NCBI RefSeq assembly: GCF_005889725.1
Contig: NZ_VCKX01000049.1
Span: forward strand, 1-53,975
Length of the DNA stretch: 53,975 nucleotides
Origin: Nonomuraea zeae
GTDB taxonomy: Bacteria; Actinomycetota; Actinomycetes; Streptosporangiales; Streptosporangiaceae
Direction: 5' to 3'
Part shown: positions 36,774 to 45,791 of the stretch, piece by piece
How the letters are laid out: the number at the start of each line of letters is the position of its first letter
Numbering within the stretch: the first letter of the stretch is position 1
The notes under the pieces: model-generated
Databases searched by the model: none
Told to the model about the DNA's origin: nothing
Seen by the model: the letters and a program-made list of their open reading frames with translations, nothing else
Translations under genes and position numbers: made by a program

Positions 36774-36975
36774 ATGCCGGTGAAGGAGCACGAGCGGCGG
36801 CACGCCGGTGCCCGAGAGTTTCGCAGTCTCGTCGCCCCATCTTTCTGGGGGGGGGGGAGAGCCGGTCGCCGCGTTCCGGCGGCACGCCGAGGCGGCGGAG
36901 GACGCGATCGGTGTTGCTGACAGCGTCAACATCCCTGGCCCGATCGGCCCCTGGTACGAGCGGTCGCCGGATTGA
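36774..36975 (+). pseudogene. Small gene broken at an 11-G tract
   Basis: An ATG at 36774 starts a frame MPVKEHERRHAGAREF that reaches the G tract at 36847-36857. After the tract the protein-like continuation (EPVAAFRRHAEAAEDAIGV, then VNIPGPIGPWYERSPD, stop at 36975) is one frame away. With 10 Gs instead of 11 the whole would be a continuous 66-residue protein. The ATG overlaps the stop of another GC3-rich frame ending LQPLGEGVAS, as in coupled genes. This may be a phase-variable gene, a decayed gene or a sequencing error. The family was not recognised. The rest of 36678-37013 contains nothing else convincing. Confidence 0.4.
36847..36857. repeat. Homopolymeric tract of 11 G
   Basis: An uninterrupted run of eleven G residues, the longest homopolymer noticed in the window. 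It sits exactly where the reading frame of the flanking small gene changes. Such tracts change length by slippage and are also frequent sites of base-calling error. Confidence 0.9.
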
Positions 36976-37013
36976 GGGCCCCTTTCCTGCGCCGGCACCG
37001 GCCCGGTGCCGAA

Positions 37014-37616
37014 TTACTTCGAGAACCCGCCGGACCTGCGCCACACCAGCGTGGAGGACCCGCGTCGGAAGGTGATCTCCGTCCCGTCCTCGCCCGCCGA
37101 GACCCGCTCCCAGCCGTCGAAGCTTCTCCTCAGGTTGAGGTCCCAGGAGCGCAGGTTCCCTGCGGCCACGGCCGCGACGGACTCCATCGGTGGCTCGCCG
37201 TCCGAGCAGTACTGGCCGAAGTCCGCGATGGCCGCAACGGTCCCGCCGAAGGCCCGCAGGTGGATTCCCTGGCACGCCTCGGTCTTCGTGCCGTAGATCA
37301 GGCGCGGCTCCGTCCACCCGCCGGCCTGCCCGCTGGAGTGCTGCTCGTAGAGACCCTTGCCGCGCCGGTAGTGCATGGCCACCCGTCGCCCGTCGTCCAG
37401 CCCGACCACGGCGTTGTACGGGTCTCCGGAGCCGGGCCATGGAATGTCGCTCTTGCGTAGCTCGTACGAATAGCCCTTCGCAGTCGGAGTGGTGGTCGGC
37501 TCGGCTGCCGATGGGGTGGGATCCGTCCGCGTGATCGCCGGATCCTGACCGCCGCACCCCGCGACTGCCGTCAACAGCAGCATTCCGGCCAGCGCCAGCG
37601 GATACTTCAGGCTCAT
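37014..37616 (-). CDS. Lipoprotein of unknown function
   Basis: A 200-residue exported lipoprotein. The signal is MSLKYPLALAGMLLLTAVAG with lipobox AVAGC (Cys21), then a Thr/Pro-rich linker (25-47). The mature domain has two cysteines (TEACQG, QYCSDG) and a beta-rich course with RRVAMHYRRGKGLYEQ and SWDLNLRRSFDGWERV. The family is not recognised. It probably sits at the outer face of the membrane. It is upstream of no obvious partner; the 85-bp gap to the next gene on the same strand is unremarkable. Confidence 0.7.
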   Translation of the reverse strand: MSLKYPLALAGMLLLTAVAGCGGQDPAITRTDPTPSAAEPTTTPTAKGYSYELRKSDIPWPGSGDPYNAVVGLDDGRRVAMHYRRGKGLYEQHSSGQAGGWTEPRLIYGTKTEACQGIHLRAFGGTVAAIADFGQYCSDGEPPMESVAAVAAGNLRSWDLNLRRSFDGWERVSAGEDGTEITFRRGSSTLVWRRSGGFSK

Positions 37617-37701
37617 GCCGGGCTTCCTCCGCGCTGTAGACCGGCGCTGTGGCTTCGCGCCGTCCCAGTTCTATCAGCCGGGTACGCCCTTTCGGCAGGC
37701 A

Positions 37702-38313
37702 TCAGGACTCGGGGTAGCCATGGGCGACCAGCCAGGTGCCGAACTGTTCGGGAGTGCGGACTCCGTCGTCGATCACGGCGGTGTAGATCTGCAGGCCGCC
37801 GATCCGGTCCGGGTAGCCGGGCAGCCGGTGCCACACGTCCTTGATCCGCAGGACGGCGCTGCGCTGGCCGGCGGTGATGGTGTCGCGCAGGGTCTCGTGC
37901 CAGGCCGGCAGGTTGGTGTGCGGGTCGTTGAGCCACAGGGTCAGGTCGATACGCCAGTCCCGGCCGTTGCGGGCGAAGGCGATGGGGACGTGGTAGCGCT
38001 CGTCACGAGTGGTCCCGGTCGGCGACCGTGGGCCGCGTTCGTCACGGTAGTCGAACCCGACCACGCCGGGATGCTCGACGATGCGCTGCAGCAACCGCAG
38101 CACATCGTCCGGGGCGAACCCGGCGCCCGCGTGCACCATGACGTCCACCTCGGGCCAGCACATCAGGTGAGAGACGTAGCTGCCGGTGAACAGCATCGGG
38201 CCGGTGCCGGCCACGAGCGCGGCCAGGTCGAGCTCGGCGAGCGCTTCGGCCGCCTCGGCCCGCAGGGCCGCCTGCCGGGCCGACAGCTCCTCGTCGGATG
38301 CGGGCGAGGTCAC
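37702..38313 (-). CDS. Nucleotidyltransferase-fold protein
   Basis: A 203-residue protein with an MNT/NTase-like core. FTGSYVSHLMCWPEVDVMV (about 42-60) matches the GS...D-x-D signature of the nucleotidyltransferase superfamily, although the first acidic position is Glu-Val-Asp here. A later ...WRIDLTLWL segment could supply the third acidic residue. Helical N-terminus; C-terminal domain ends QFGTWLVAHGYPES. Proteins of this family transfer nucleotides to small molecules or proteins, but the weak motif leaves activity uncertain. Confidence 0.6.
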   Translation of the reverse strand: MTSPASDEELSARQAALRAEAAEALAELDLAALVAGTGPMLFTGSYVSHLMCWPEVDVMVHAGAGFAPDDVLRLLQRIVEHPGVVGFDYRDERGPRSPTGTTRDERYHVPIAFARNGRDWRIDLTLWLNDPHTNLPAWHETLRDTITAGQRSAVLRIKDVWHRLPGYPDRIGGLQIYTAVIDDGVRTPEQFGTWLVAHGYPES

Positions 38314-38355
38314 CCCATCAGTGAAACACGCCGCACGAGCGGGCCGGGAGCGATG

Positions 38356-39474
38356 TCAGGTCGCGGGGCAGAACACCGACTTGAGTGCGTTGGTGATGCG
38401 TGACGGCGTGCTGGCGCGCTCGGCATCGTCCATGGCCAGCGTCAGGGACACGGCGAACTGCAGGCGGCCGTCGGAGGAGGTGATGGTCGCGGCGGTGAAG
38501 CCGGGGGCGCTGCCCCCACCTCCTGCGGCGAACTCGGGGTTGCCGGCGCACGGGCCGCCCGACGGCGGCGGCGACTGGCCGGGCGGCGGGTCGGTGATCA
38601 GTTTGCTCAGGGACTGCGGCAGGAGCCTGCCCTGGCGGAAGGCGCGCTGGAAGGCGCTGACGTCGTGCAGGGTGGAGACCACGCCGCCGGCGCCGAGCAT
38701 GGTGGTGGCGTTGAGCTGGTCGGCGTCGCGCATCGTGCCCGACGCGTCCGGGGCGTAGCCGTGCCCGTGCGGGCCCTTGATGCCCTCGGTCGCCTTGGTA
38801 GGAAGGTAGGTGGCGCGCATTCCGAGCGGGGCGAAGAGCCGGCGGTCGAGCTCGGCCGCCAGTGACCGGCCGGACAGCTTCTCGACGATCATGCCGAGCA
38901 GGATGTAGTTGGTGTTGGAGTAGTTGAAGGTCCCGACCTCCACGGGCCGGGGGTTCCTGCGCGAGGCCGCCAGCAGGTCGGCCGGTCGGTAGTCACGCGT
39001 GGGGCTGCTGGTGTCCGGGCCGAGGTAGTCGGGGATGCCCGAGGTCAGCTGGATCAGGTTGCGTACCGTGATCTCGTCGGCCCGCTCCACCAGGTCCTTT
39101 TCCGCCACCTCCGGCAGGACCGCGCTGAGCTTGTCGTCCACGCTCAGCTTGCCCTCCCTGACCAGTTGCAGCACCGCGGTGGCGGTCATGGCCTTGGTCT
39201 GCGAGCCGATCCGGTAGCGGGCGGTCGGTGGGATCGCGCCGCCCTTGCCGCCCAGCAGGCGGGACCCGGCCGATCCCGTTTTGATCCGCTTGCCGTCCAC
39301 GTACACCGCGCCGATGGCGCCCACCACGTGGCCCGTCTTCACCAGGGCCTCCAGCGCCTGCTGCACGTCTCCCACCTTGACGTTGGCAGCGGTGGCGGGC
39401 GTGGCCGCGCTCAGGACCAGCGCCGCGCACGCCAGCGAGGCCACGCCAGTCGATGTCACTCGACGCAGAATCAC
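38356..39474 (-). CDS. Secreted serine hydrolase, beta-lactamase/DD-peptidase fold
   Basis: A 372-residue protein with a Sec signal (1-29, ATAA junction) and the serine beta-lactamase-like domain of class C enzymes and D-alanyl-D-alanine carboxypeptidases. The catalytic SxxK is SQTK (Ser91, Lys94) and the YxN is YSN (Tyr185, Asn187). The third motif is GGGGSAPGF near the C-terminus. The start is a GTG at 39472-39474 with GAGGGAGA upstream. A long frame continues to 40683 antisense to the ABC gene, but that is not coding. It resembles actinobacterial R61-like DD-peptidases and esterases; substrate unknown. Confidence 0.88.
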   Translation of the reverse strand: MILRRVTSTGVASLACAALVLSAATPATAANVKVGDVQQALEALVKTGHVVGAIGAVYVDGKRIKTGSAGSRLLGGKGGAIPPTARYRIGSQTKAMTATAVLQLVREGKLSVDDKLSAVLPEVAEKDLVERADEITVRNLIQLTSGIPDYLGPDTSSPTRDYRPADLLAASRRNPRPVEVGTFNYSNTNYILLGMIVEKLSGRSLAAELDRRLFAPLGMRATYLPTKATEGIKGPHGHGYAPDASGTMRDADQLNATTMLGAGGVVSTLHDVSAFQRAFRQGRLLPQSLSKLITDPPPGQSPPPSGGPCAGNPEFAAGGGGSAPGFTAATITSSDGRLQFAVSLTLAMDDAERASTPSRITNALKSVFCPAT

Positions 39475-39709
39475 GAATTCTCCCTCTTCGAAGTCCGAAT
39501 GCTCGGCTGTCGGACCACAAGTTCTAGCGAGGGCGGTGTTTCCGCACCGTTTCCGCGGCCTAGCCCCTGAGACGGCTTCCGGCTCCGGGCATGGCCCACG
39601 GAGGCGGCTACCGGCTCCGGGCCTGGCCCCGAAGGCGACTTCCCGGCTCCCGGCAACCGGTGAAACCGGCTGAGGGCACCGTGAAACCGGCACCCCCGAA
39701 AGTGGAGCC

Positions 39710-40744
39710 ATGAGTATCACAGAACTCGGACGTCTCGGGGGCGGCCCGCCCTCCGACGGGGGCACCGACCTGGCCGTACATGCGGAAGGGCTGGTGAAGA
39801 CGTTCAGCGGGCACCGGGCCGTGGACGGGATCGACCTGCACGTACGCCCTGGTGAGATCTTCGGCGTCCTCGGCCCGAACGGCGCGGGCAAGACCACCAC
39901 CCTGAGAATGCTGGCCACCCTGCTGAAGATCGACGCCGGCCGCGCCGAGATCTTCGGGGTCGACGTGGCCGCCAACCCGCACATGATCCGCCAGCTGGTC
40001 GGCGTCACCGGACAGTACGCGTCGGTCGACGAGAACCTGACCGCCCGCGAGAACCTCTGGCTCTTCGGCCGTCTACAGGGCATCGCCGCGCCGCGCGCCC
40101 GGCGCATCGCCGGCGAGCTGCTGGGCCAGTTCGGCCTGGAGGCGGCCGCCGACAAACCGATCGCGCAGTTCTCCGGTGGCATGCGCCGGCGCCTAGACCT
40201 GGCAGCCAGCCTGATCACCAGGCCGCCGCTGATCTTCCTCGACGAGCCGACCACCGGTCTCGACCCGCGTACGCGCGGCCAGATGTGGGACACCATCCGC
40301 GGCCTGGTCGCCGACGGCTGCACCGTGCTGCTTACCACGCAATATCTGGACGAGGCCGACCAGCTCGCCGACCGCGTCGCCGTCATCGACCACGGCCGCA
40401 AGGTCGCCGAGGGCACTCCCGACGAGCTGAAGACCGCGGTCGGCAACTCCGCCCTCCAGCTGCTGCTCGCCAGGCCGGAGGAGGTGCCCGTCGCCGTGGA
40501 GGTCGTACGGCGCGTCCTCGGCTCCGACCCGGTGCTCAGCCCGGAGCAGGGCCGCCTCAACGTCGCCCTCGACCAGGCCGACCTGGCCGCGGACGTGCTG
40601 ATCGCGCTGCGCACCGCCGGGGTGTCGATCTCCTCGGTCAGCGTGGCCAAGCCCAGCCTGGACGAGGTGTTCCTCGCCCTCACCGGCCACGAGACAGACA
40701 GAAACGACGAAACCGGCGCGGACCTCGCGGAGGAGAACCGATGA
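39710..40744 (+). CDS. DrrA-like ABC transporter ATP-binding protein
   Basis: A 344-residue ATPase. Walker A is GPNGAGKTTT (Lys61), the ABC signature is FSGGMRRRLDLAASL, and Walker B is LIFLDEPTTGLDPR. The C-terminal domain of about 100 residues (LDEVFLALTGHETD) is the DrrA-type extension that contacts the permease in the daunorubicin-resistance family. It overlaps its permease gene by 4 bp. The pair likely exports a hydrophobic compound; the substrate is not known and no biosynthetic cluster is in the window. Confidence 0.92.
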   Translation: MSITELGRLGGGPPSDGGTDLAVHAEGLVKTFSGHRAVDGIDLHVRPGEIFGVLGPNGAGKTTTLRMLATLLKIDAGRAEIFGVDVAANPHMIRQLVGVTGQYASVDENLTARENLWLFGRLQGIAAPRARRIAGELLGQFGLEAAADKPIAQFSGGMRRRLDLAASLITRPPLIFLDEPTTGLDPRTRGQMWDTIRGLVADGCTVLLTTQYLDEADQLADRVAVIDHGRKVAEGTPDELKTAVGNSALQLLLARPEEVPVAVEVVRRVLGSDPVLSPEQGRLNVALDQADLAADVLIALRTAGVSISSVSVAKPSLDEVFLALTGHETDRNDETGADLAEENR

Positions 40745-41577
40745 GCACCATGATCGCGCCCCCTCGCGAGGCGGTCCGGGCCGCCGATCGCGTGGCGGCC
40801 GCCCGGCGGCGCGTCTCCATGAAGGAGACACTGGCCCAGACCCTGACGATGGCGTGGCGGGCGGTCAAGAAGATGCGCCGCAACCCGGAGCAGTTCTTCG
40901 ACGTGGCGCTGCAGCCCATCCTGTTCACCGCGATGTTCGCCTTCATCTTCGGCGGCGCCATCGCGGGCGACGTACAGAGCTATCTCCCCCTGATGATCCC
41001 CGGCATCCTCGCCCAGACCGTGCTGACGACGTGCATGGCCACCGGCACGCAGCTTCGCGAGGACATGGAGAAGGGCGTCTTCGACCGGTTCAAGTCGCTG
41101 CCGATCGCCCGGATCGCGCCGCTGGCCGGCCCGATGGTGGCCGACCTGCTGCGCTACACGACCGCGGCCACCCTGACCTTCGGCATGGGCCTGGTGATGG
41201 GCTACCGCCCGGGCGGCGGAGCGGGCGGCGTGCTCGCCGCGATCCTGCTGTCGATCATCACGGGCTGGTCGCTGGCGTGGGTGTTCACCTGGGTCGGCAC
41301 GATCGCGAGGAGCGCCCAGGCCGTCCAGGGCATCTCCATGATGATCATGTTCCCGCTGACGTTCCTGTCGAACGCGTTCGTCCCCGTCGAGACCCTGCCC
41401 GGGTGGCTGGCGGCGTTCGTCCGGATCAACCCGGTCTCACACCTGGTCACGGCCGCCCGCGACCTCGCCAACAACGCCCTCGTCAGCGGAGAGGTGGCCT
41501 GGACGCTCCTGGCGTGCCTGATCGTCATCGCGATCTTCGCCCCGCTGTCGGTACGCAGTTACAAGCGGCACATGTGA
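40741..41577 (+). CDS. DrrB-like ABC-2 type transporter permease
   Basis: A 278-residue permease of six helices starting at the ATG that overlaps the ATPase stop. A cytoplasmic N-terminus (1-37) is followed by RRNPEQFFDVALQPILFT, the conserved start of DrrB permeases. ABC-2 features follow: GTQLREDMEKGVFDRFKSLPI, FPLTFLSNAFVP, VRINPVSHLVTAARDLANN. Together with the ATPase it forms a homodimeric exporter. Its last 141 bp are read on the other strand as the C-terminus of the large regulator gene. Confidence 0.92.
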   Translation: MSTMIAPPREAVRAADRVAAARRRVSMKETLAQTLTMAWRAVKKMRRNPEQFFDVALQPILFTAMFAFIFGGAIAGDVQSYLPLMIPGILAQTVLTTCMATGTQLREDMEKGVFDRFKSLPIARIAPLAGPMVADLLRYTTAATLTFGMGLVMGYRPGGGAGGVLAAILLSIITGWSLAWVFTWVGTIARSAQAVQGISMMIMFPLTFLSNAFVPVETLPGWLAAFVRINPVSHLVTAARDLANNALVSGEVAWTLLACLIVIAIFAPLSVRSYKRHM

Positions 41578-44500
41578 CCTCCGCCCGTTCCGTCCGGAGA
41601 CCTGCTCCACGAGACCGCGCGCCTCGTCGAGCAGGTCCGAGCCACGTCGATCGCCGTACTCGGCCCGCACGGCCGCGATCGTCCCGGGCGCGATCCGCTC
41701 CGCGTGCGGTTCGATCCGCTCGAAGGTCATGCACGGCATGCTGGCGTTGTACGCGAACCGCTCGGCCAGCACCAGCAACGCGATCGCGTCCCGGGGGGCC
41801 ATGGCTCCCCGGAGCAGCCCCCAGGCACCGAGCGCGAAGAGCATCGAGCCGCACACCGGGTAGTCGAGGTTGGGGTTCGCCGCGCTCAGCAGGTCATAGC
41901 CCCGGGCGGTGGCGAACAACTCCGCGCCGTACCAGACGTCTTCCGGACGGGCGTAGTGCGCGTACGCCGTCAGGGTGACCGACACCGCGACGAGCGACCA
42001 CGGCGTGGGCTCCGTGTGCGGCACCCCGGGCACGCGCAGGTCGTACGCCCGCTGGACGGCCAGGCGGTACTCCGCGAGCGCGGCGGCCGTCTCGCCGCGG
42101 GCGAGGGCGAACTCGGCCGCGCACAACGAGACGATCGCCACCCCGCCGAACACCGCCTCGTTGTCGTGGGTCCGGGTGATCTCGGCGAGCTCGGCCTCCG
42201 CGGTGCCGAGGTCGCCGTCGGCGAGCGCGGAGACCAGAAGCAGCGCGCGGAGCTGGGTCTCGTCGTCCGTCGCGCCGAGCCGGCTCAGCACCGGGAGCGC
42301 GGCCCGCGCGTGCCCGATCGCCCGCCGGCGATCGCCGAGCTGCATGATCAGGTGGGCCAGCACGGCGTGCATGATCGAGGCGGCCCACGGCCCGTCGTCC
42401 TCGCGGAGCAGCGTCAGGGCTCGTTCGGCGGTCTCGATCGCCTCGCTCACGTCTCCCGCGTTCTCCAGGACGTGGACGTACGTCTGCATCGCCGCCCGGG
42501 CCAGGTCGCGGTCGGCGCTCCGGCACAGCTCCGCCAGCTGGTGGCGCATGTCGGCGCCATCGGCCACGTCGCACGCGACCAGCACCGTGGCCAGCGCCGT
42601 CAGATGCGGATTCGTCGTCTCGGTGACGGGCAGCCTGCGGAGGAGATCGCGCAGCGGATCGTCGCGGCGGTCGGTGACCATCATGATGTTCATCAGCGTG
42701 ATCAGCAGGCCGGCCCTGACCACATCGGCGAGGTACGGCGGCGGCATCCAGCCGATGACCAGCTGGGTGATCGCCTCCCGGTGCACGAACACCCGGAAGT
42801 GCTCGCCTCGGATCGACCACAGCGCGCCGACCCCAGCCAGCAGCTGGAACGTCGTGACGCGATCGGACTCGCCGAGAGCCTGCCGGAGCAGCTCGGCGAG
42901 GTTGCTCTCCTCGGCGTGCAGCGCGTCGGCCGCCGCGAACTGCGCCGGGCCGAACAGCCGGGAGGCGTGTTCGAGCGCGTACGCCGTCGCCCAGGCCAGC
43001 TGCGCCGCCCGGGCGGGCTCCTCCTCCCCGGCCTCCTTCAGCCGCATCCGCCCGAACTCCCTGACGGTCTCCAGCATCCGGTAGCGCAGGCCGTACGCCG
43101 CCTCGCGGACGCTGAGCATCGACTGCTCGGTCAGCGCGTCCACGACGTGCAGGGCGTCCGGGCCGAGCACCTGCTCGGCCGCGGCCAGCGTGAAGCCGTC
43201 GCCGAACAGCGACAACCACCGCAACGCCTGCCGTTCGGGCTCGGCCAGCAGGTTCCACGACCAGTCGATGACCGCGAGCAGCGTCTGGTGCCGGTCCGGG
43301 GCCGTACGGTTCCCCCCGCGCAGCAGGGCGAACCGGTCCGCCATGCGCCGCGCGATCTCCTCCACCGACATCACCCGCACCTTGGCCGCGGCCAGCTCGA
43401 TCGCGAGCGGCAGCCCGTCGAGGCGGGCGACGACCTGCCCCACCGCTGCCTCGTCGATCCGCACCCCCGGGCGGGCGGCCGTGGCGCGCTGGCGGAACAG
43501 CTCCACCGCGTCGCCCGTGGGCAGCTCGCCGAGCAGGTAGACGCGTTCGGCGGGGATCGACAAGGGGGCGCGCGAGGTAGTGAGCACCCGCAGGTCGCGG
43601 GTCGTCACGGTCAGGAACGCCACCAGGTCGGCGACGGCCTCGATCACGTGCTCGCAGTTGTCCAGTATCAGCAGCGCCGGAGCCTGGTCGAGATGCTGGG
43701 CGATCCGGGCACGGACGTCGGAACGCTGCTCGGCGGTCAGGACGTGCCGGCCGCTGACCGAGTCCCGGACCCCGAGCGCCGAGCCCACCTCCCCCACCAC
43801 GCCCTCCGGCGAGGAGACGCCGACGAGCTCGACGAAGTGGGCGATGGGCTGCGTGGCGTTCCTGCCGACGACATGGGCCAGCCGCGTCTTGCCCAGTCCG
43901 CCGGGGCCGATGATCGAGACCACCCGGTTGGTCTGCAGCAGGGCGTGCACCGCACGGATGTCGCCGTCGCGGCCGAGCAGCGAGGAGCCGTCGAACTGGA
44001 TGCCCGCGCGCACCGGCCGATCGGCGACGAGGAGCTCGGCGTACACGCGGGCGAGCTCGGGCCCTGGGTCGGTGCCGAGCCGGGTGACCAGGTCCGCTCG
44101 ATACCGCTCATAACGCTCCAGAGCGGCGGCGGCACCCCGTACGGCGGCCTCGCTGCGCAGCAGGCAAACGAGCAGCTCCTCGTCGTGCGGCCGCTCGGCC
44201 GCGGCCTCCTCCAGCAGCGGCAGCGCGCCTTCGTGCGCGCCGCTGCGGCCCCGCGCGATCGCCGCCACCCGTCGTGCCTCGGCCACCGCCTTCGCGGCGA
44301 CGTCCCGCAGCGCGGCGAGGGCGCCCGTGGCGCCGTCCAGGCCGCCGTTCAGGAGGTTCACGGCCTCTTCGGCGCGGCGGGACGCGAGCGCCATGTCGTC
44401 CTCGCCCAGTGCGGCCCGCGCCTGCTCCACGAGCGCGCCGAGCAGCAGCACGTCCACCTGATCGGCGGGCAGCCCGAGCCGGTAGCCACGCGGGATCCGT

Positions 44501-44730
44501 ACCACGACGTCGGCGCAGGTCACCGCCCTGGTCCGCGAGACGACCACCTGCAGCGCCTTCGTCGGGTTGGCCGGCGCCTCGTCCGGCCACAGCTCCTCGA
44601 CCAGGCGCTCGTCACTTACGCCCGCACGTCCTTGCAGGGCGAGCACGGACAGCAGGGTGTGCGCGCGATCGCCGACCACGCGTACACCCCGCCAGCGAAC
44701 GCCGTCGAGGAGGACGAGTGCGGGGGACAT
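41437..44730 (-). CDS. AfsR/SARP-family regulator with NB-ARC-like ATPase and helical repeats
   Basis: A 1097-residue STAND regulator. A winged-helix SARP DNA-binding domain (1-90: LLSVLALQGRAGVSDERLVEELWPDE) and a BTAD domain (92-235) lead to an NTPase with P-loop GPGGLGKTRLAHV (Lys281) and Walker B LLILDNCEHV. A helical, TPR-like C-terminal region follows. Such proteins regulate secondary metabolism and morphogenesis. The last 47 residues (from SGRNGRRSHVP) lie antisense within the DrrB-like permease gene, which suggests a lost native stop codon; the true protein may normally end near ARGLVEQVS. It is the likely regulator of the neighbouring exporter. Confidence 0.88.
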   Translation of the reverse strand: MSPALVLLDGVRWRGVRVVGDRAHTLLSVLALQGRAGVSDERLVEELWPDEAPANPTKALQVVVSRTRAVTCADVVVRIPRGYRLGLPADQVDVLLLGALVEQARAALGEDDMALASRRAEEAVNLLNGGLDGATGALAALRDVAAKAVAEARRVAAIARGRSGAHEGALPLLEEAAAERPHDEELLVCLLRSEAAVRGAAAALERYERYRADLVTRLGTDPGPELARVYAELLVADRPVRAGIQFDGSSLLGRDGDIRAVHALLQTNRVVSIIGPGGLGKTRLAHVVGRNATQPIAHFVELVGVSSPEGVVGEVGSALGVRDSVSGRHVLTAEQRSDVRARIAQHLDQAPALLILDNCEHVIEAVADLVAFLTVTTRDLRVLTTSRAPLSIPAERVYLLGELPTGDAVELFRQRATAARPGVRIDEAAVGQVVARLDGLPLAIELAAAKVRVMSVEEIARRMADRFALLRGGNRTAPDRHQTLLAVIDWSWNLLAEPERQALRWLSLFGDGFTLAAAEQVLGPDALHVVDALTEQSMLSVREAAYGLRYRMLETVREFGRMRLKEAGEEEPARAAQLAWATAYALEHASRLFGPAQFAAADALHAEESNLAELLRQALGESDRVTTFQLLAGVGALWSIRGEHFRVFVHREAITQLVIGWMPPPYLADVVRAGLLITLMNIMMVTDRRDDPLRDLLRRLPVTETTNPHLTALATVLVACDVADGADMRHQLAELCRSADRDLARAAMQTYVHVLENAGDVSEAIETAERALTLLREDDGPWAASIMHAVLAHLIMQLGDRRRAIGHARAALPVLSRLGATDDETQLRALLLVSALADGDLGTAEAELAEITRTHDNEAVFGGVAIVSLCAAEFALARGETAAALAEYRLAVQRAYDLRVPGVPHTEPTPWSLVAVSVTLTAYAHYARPEDVWYGAELFATARGYDLLSAANPNLDYPVCGSMLFALGAWGLLRGAMAPRDAIALLVLAERFAYNASMPCMTFERIEPHAERIAPGTIAAVRAEYGDRRGSDLLDEARGLVEQVSGRNGRRSHVPLVTAYRQRGEDRDDDQARQERPGHLSADEGVVGEVAGGRDQV

Positions 44731-44886
44731 AGCTCCAGCTTACGGACGAGTGGTGAGTGGGGAGCGTGACCACGAGGACATGTGCTTCCCGAAGAGTGCC
44801 AGGTGATTGGGTAATACGACCTTTCTGTACGCCTTTGCCCTTTTCAGCACTTCCGCACCCCCGACCAGGCCGGCGCCACCGCCTTG

Positions 44887-45765
44887 TCATCGACCGCGGA
44901 CGAGGGCGAGCATCTCTTCCACCGAGCCGGCCGGATCGCTGATCGGGAACTGCACCGCCCGGATGATCGCGTCGGGGTCGGCCAGCAACGTGAGCCGCTT
45001 GAAGCGGTCGACGCCGGCCGCCCGGAAGGTCGGCAGCAGCAGCCCGGCCGCGAGCTTGCTGTCCTGGTCGGACAGAAGAGGGTAGGGCAACCTCGCGTGC
45101 GCGACGAAGGCGGCCAGTTGGTCGGGCCGCTGGGTGCTGACGCCGCGGATCGCGGCACCGGACGCCTCGAAGTCGGCATGCCGCGAGGCGTAGGTGAGGG
45201 ACTCCAAAGTGCAGCCCGGGGCACCCGGGATGTCGCCCCAGCCAGGCGGATAGCTCTGGGCTCCGGGGGCGAAGGCGCCAGGGAAGAAGTAGAGCACGGT
45301 CCAGACGCCCGGCACGCCGGGTGCGACCCGCTCGCCGTCGTGCCGTTCCAGCATGAGATCCGGCACTTTCCGATTGATCAGCTCATGCACGCGACGGCTC
45401 TCCGCCGACCCGTCCTCGCTGGTCGCGGTCAGTGCCCCGTCGCCCATCACATGTCGGGTGCCCCAGTCCTGCAGCGCGATGAGCGCCGGCAACAGGCCCT
45501 CGCCCTTCGCGGTCAGCAGGTAGTCGAAGCGCGGGGGGCGATCGGAGTAGGGCCGCTTCTCCAGCACCCCATGTTCGACGAGACCGGCCAGGCGCTCGGC
45601 CAGAGCCCGGCGGCTGACGCCGAGCTCACGCTGAAGGCCGTCGAAGCGGGTGGTGCCGCCGGCGATGTCGCGCACCACCAGGAACGTCCACCAGTCGCCG
45701 ATCACTCCGAGCGCCTGCGCGATGCCGCAGTCGGCGTCGGTCAGATCTGCTCGCTTCACGCGCAT
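44887..45765 (-). CDS. HxlR regulator fused to a peroxiredoxin domain
   Basis: A 292-residue protein from the ATG at 45763-45765. The N-terminal HxlR winged helix (about 8-105) has DCGIAQALGVIGDWWTFLVVRDI with Cys13 at the position of the conserved redox-active cysteine of HxlR regulators, then TRFDGLQRELGVSRRALAERL and RPPRFDYLLTAKGE. The C-terminal half (about 130-290) is a redoxin: WTVLYFFPGAFAPGAQ, GAPGCTLESLTYASRHADF with a candidate peroxidatic Cys185, and LPYPLLSDQDSKLAAGL. A longer start at 45783 overlaps the operator-like repeat and is not preferred. The fusion links sensing Cys and peroxidase chemistry in one protein. It is divergent from the MFS gene and probably represses it. Confidence 0.85.
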   Translation of the reverse strand: MRVKRADLTDADCGIAQALGVIGDWWTFLVVRDIAGGTTRFDGLQRELGVSRRALAERLAGLVEHGVLEKRPYSDRPPRFDYLLTAKGEGLLPALIALQDWGTRHVMGDGALTATSEDGSAESRRVHELINRKVPDLMLERHDGERVAPGVPGVWTVLYFFPGAFAPGAQSYPPGWGDIPGAPGCTLESLTYASRHADFEASGAAIRGVSTQRPDQLAAFVAHARLPYPLLSDQDSKLAAGLLLPTFRAAGVDRFKRLTLLADPDAIIRAVQFPISDPAGSVEEMLALVRGR

Positions 45766-45776
45766 CAGTATAGTAC

Positions 45777-45791
45777 GTTCCATTTTGGAAC
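45777..45791. promoter_or_regulatory. Inverted repeat between HxlR fusion and MFS genes
   Basis: GTTCCA-TTT-TGGAAC is a perfect 6-bp inverted repeat located 11 bp from the regulator start and 19 bp before the MFS start, next to a TATAGTAC element. It is a good candidate for the regulator's operator in this divergent promoter. Confidence 0.6.

Noticed and set aside
39475..40683. Long N-terminal extension of the serine hydrolase frame
   Set aside because: Antisense to the ABC ATPase gene; the signal peptide and ribosome site support the GTG at 39474.
39710..44730. Antibiotic biosynthetic gene cluster around the DrrAB-like exporter and AfsR-like regulator
   Set aside because: No polyketide, peptide, terpene or tailoring biosynthetic core genes are nearby; an exporter plus regulator alone does not define a cluster.
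41704..44769. A 1021-codon plus-strand frame opposite the AfsR-like regulator
   Set aside because: Low-complexity Arg/Gln/His-rich translation; the minus strand has intact SARP, BTAD and NTPase motifs.
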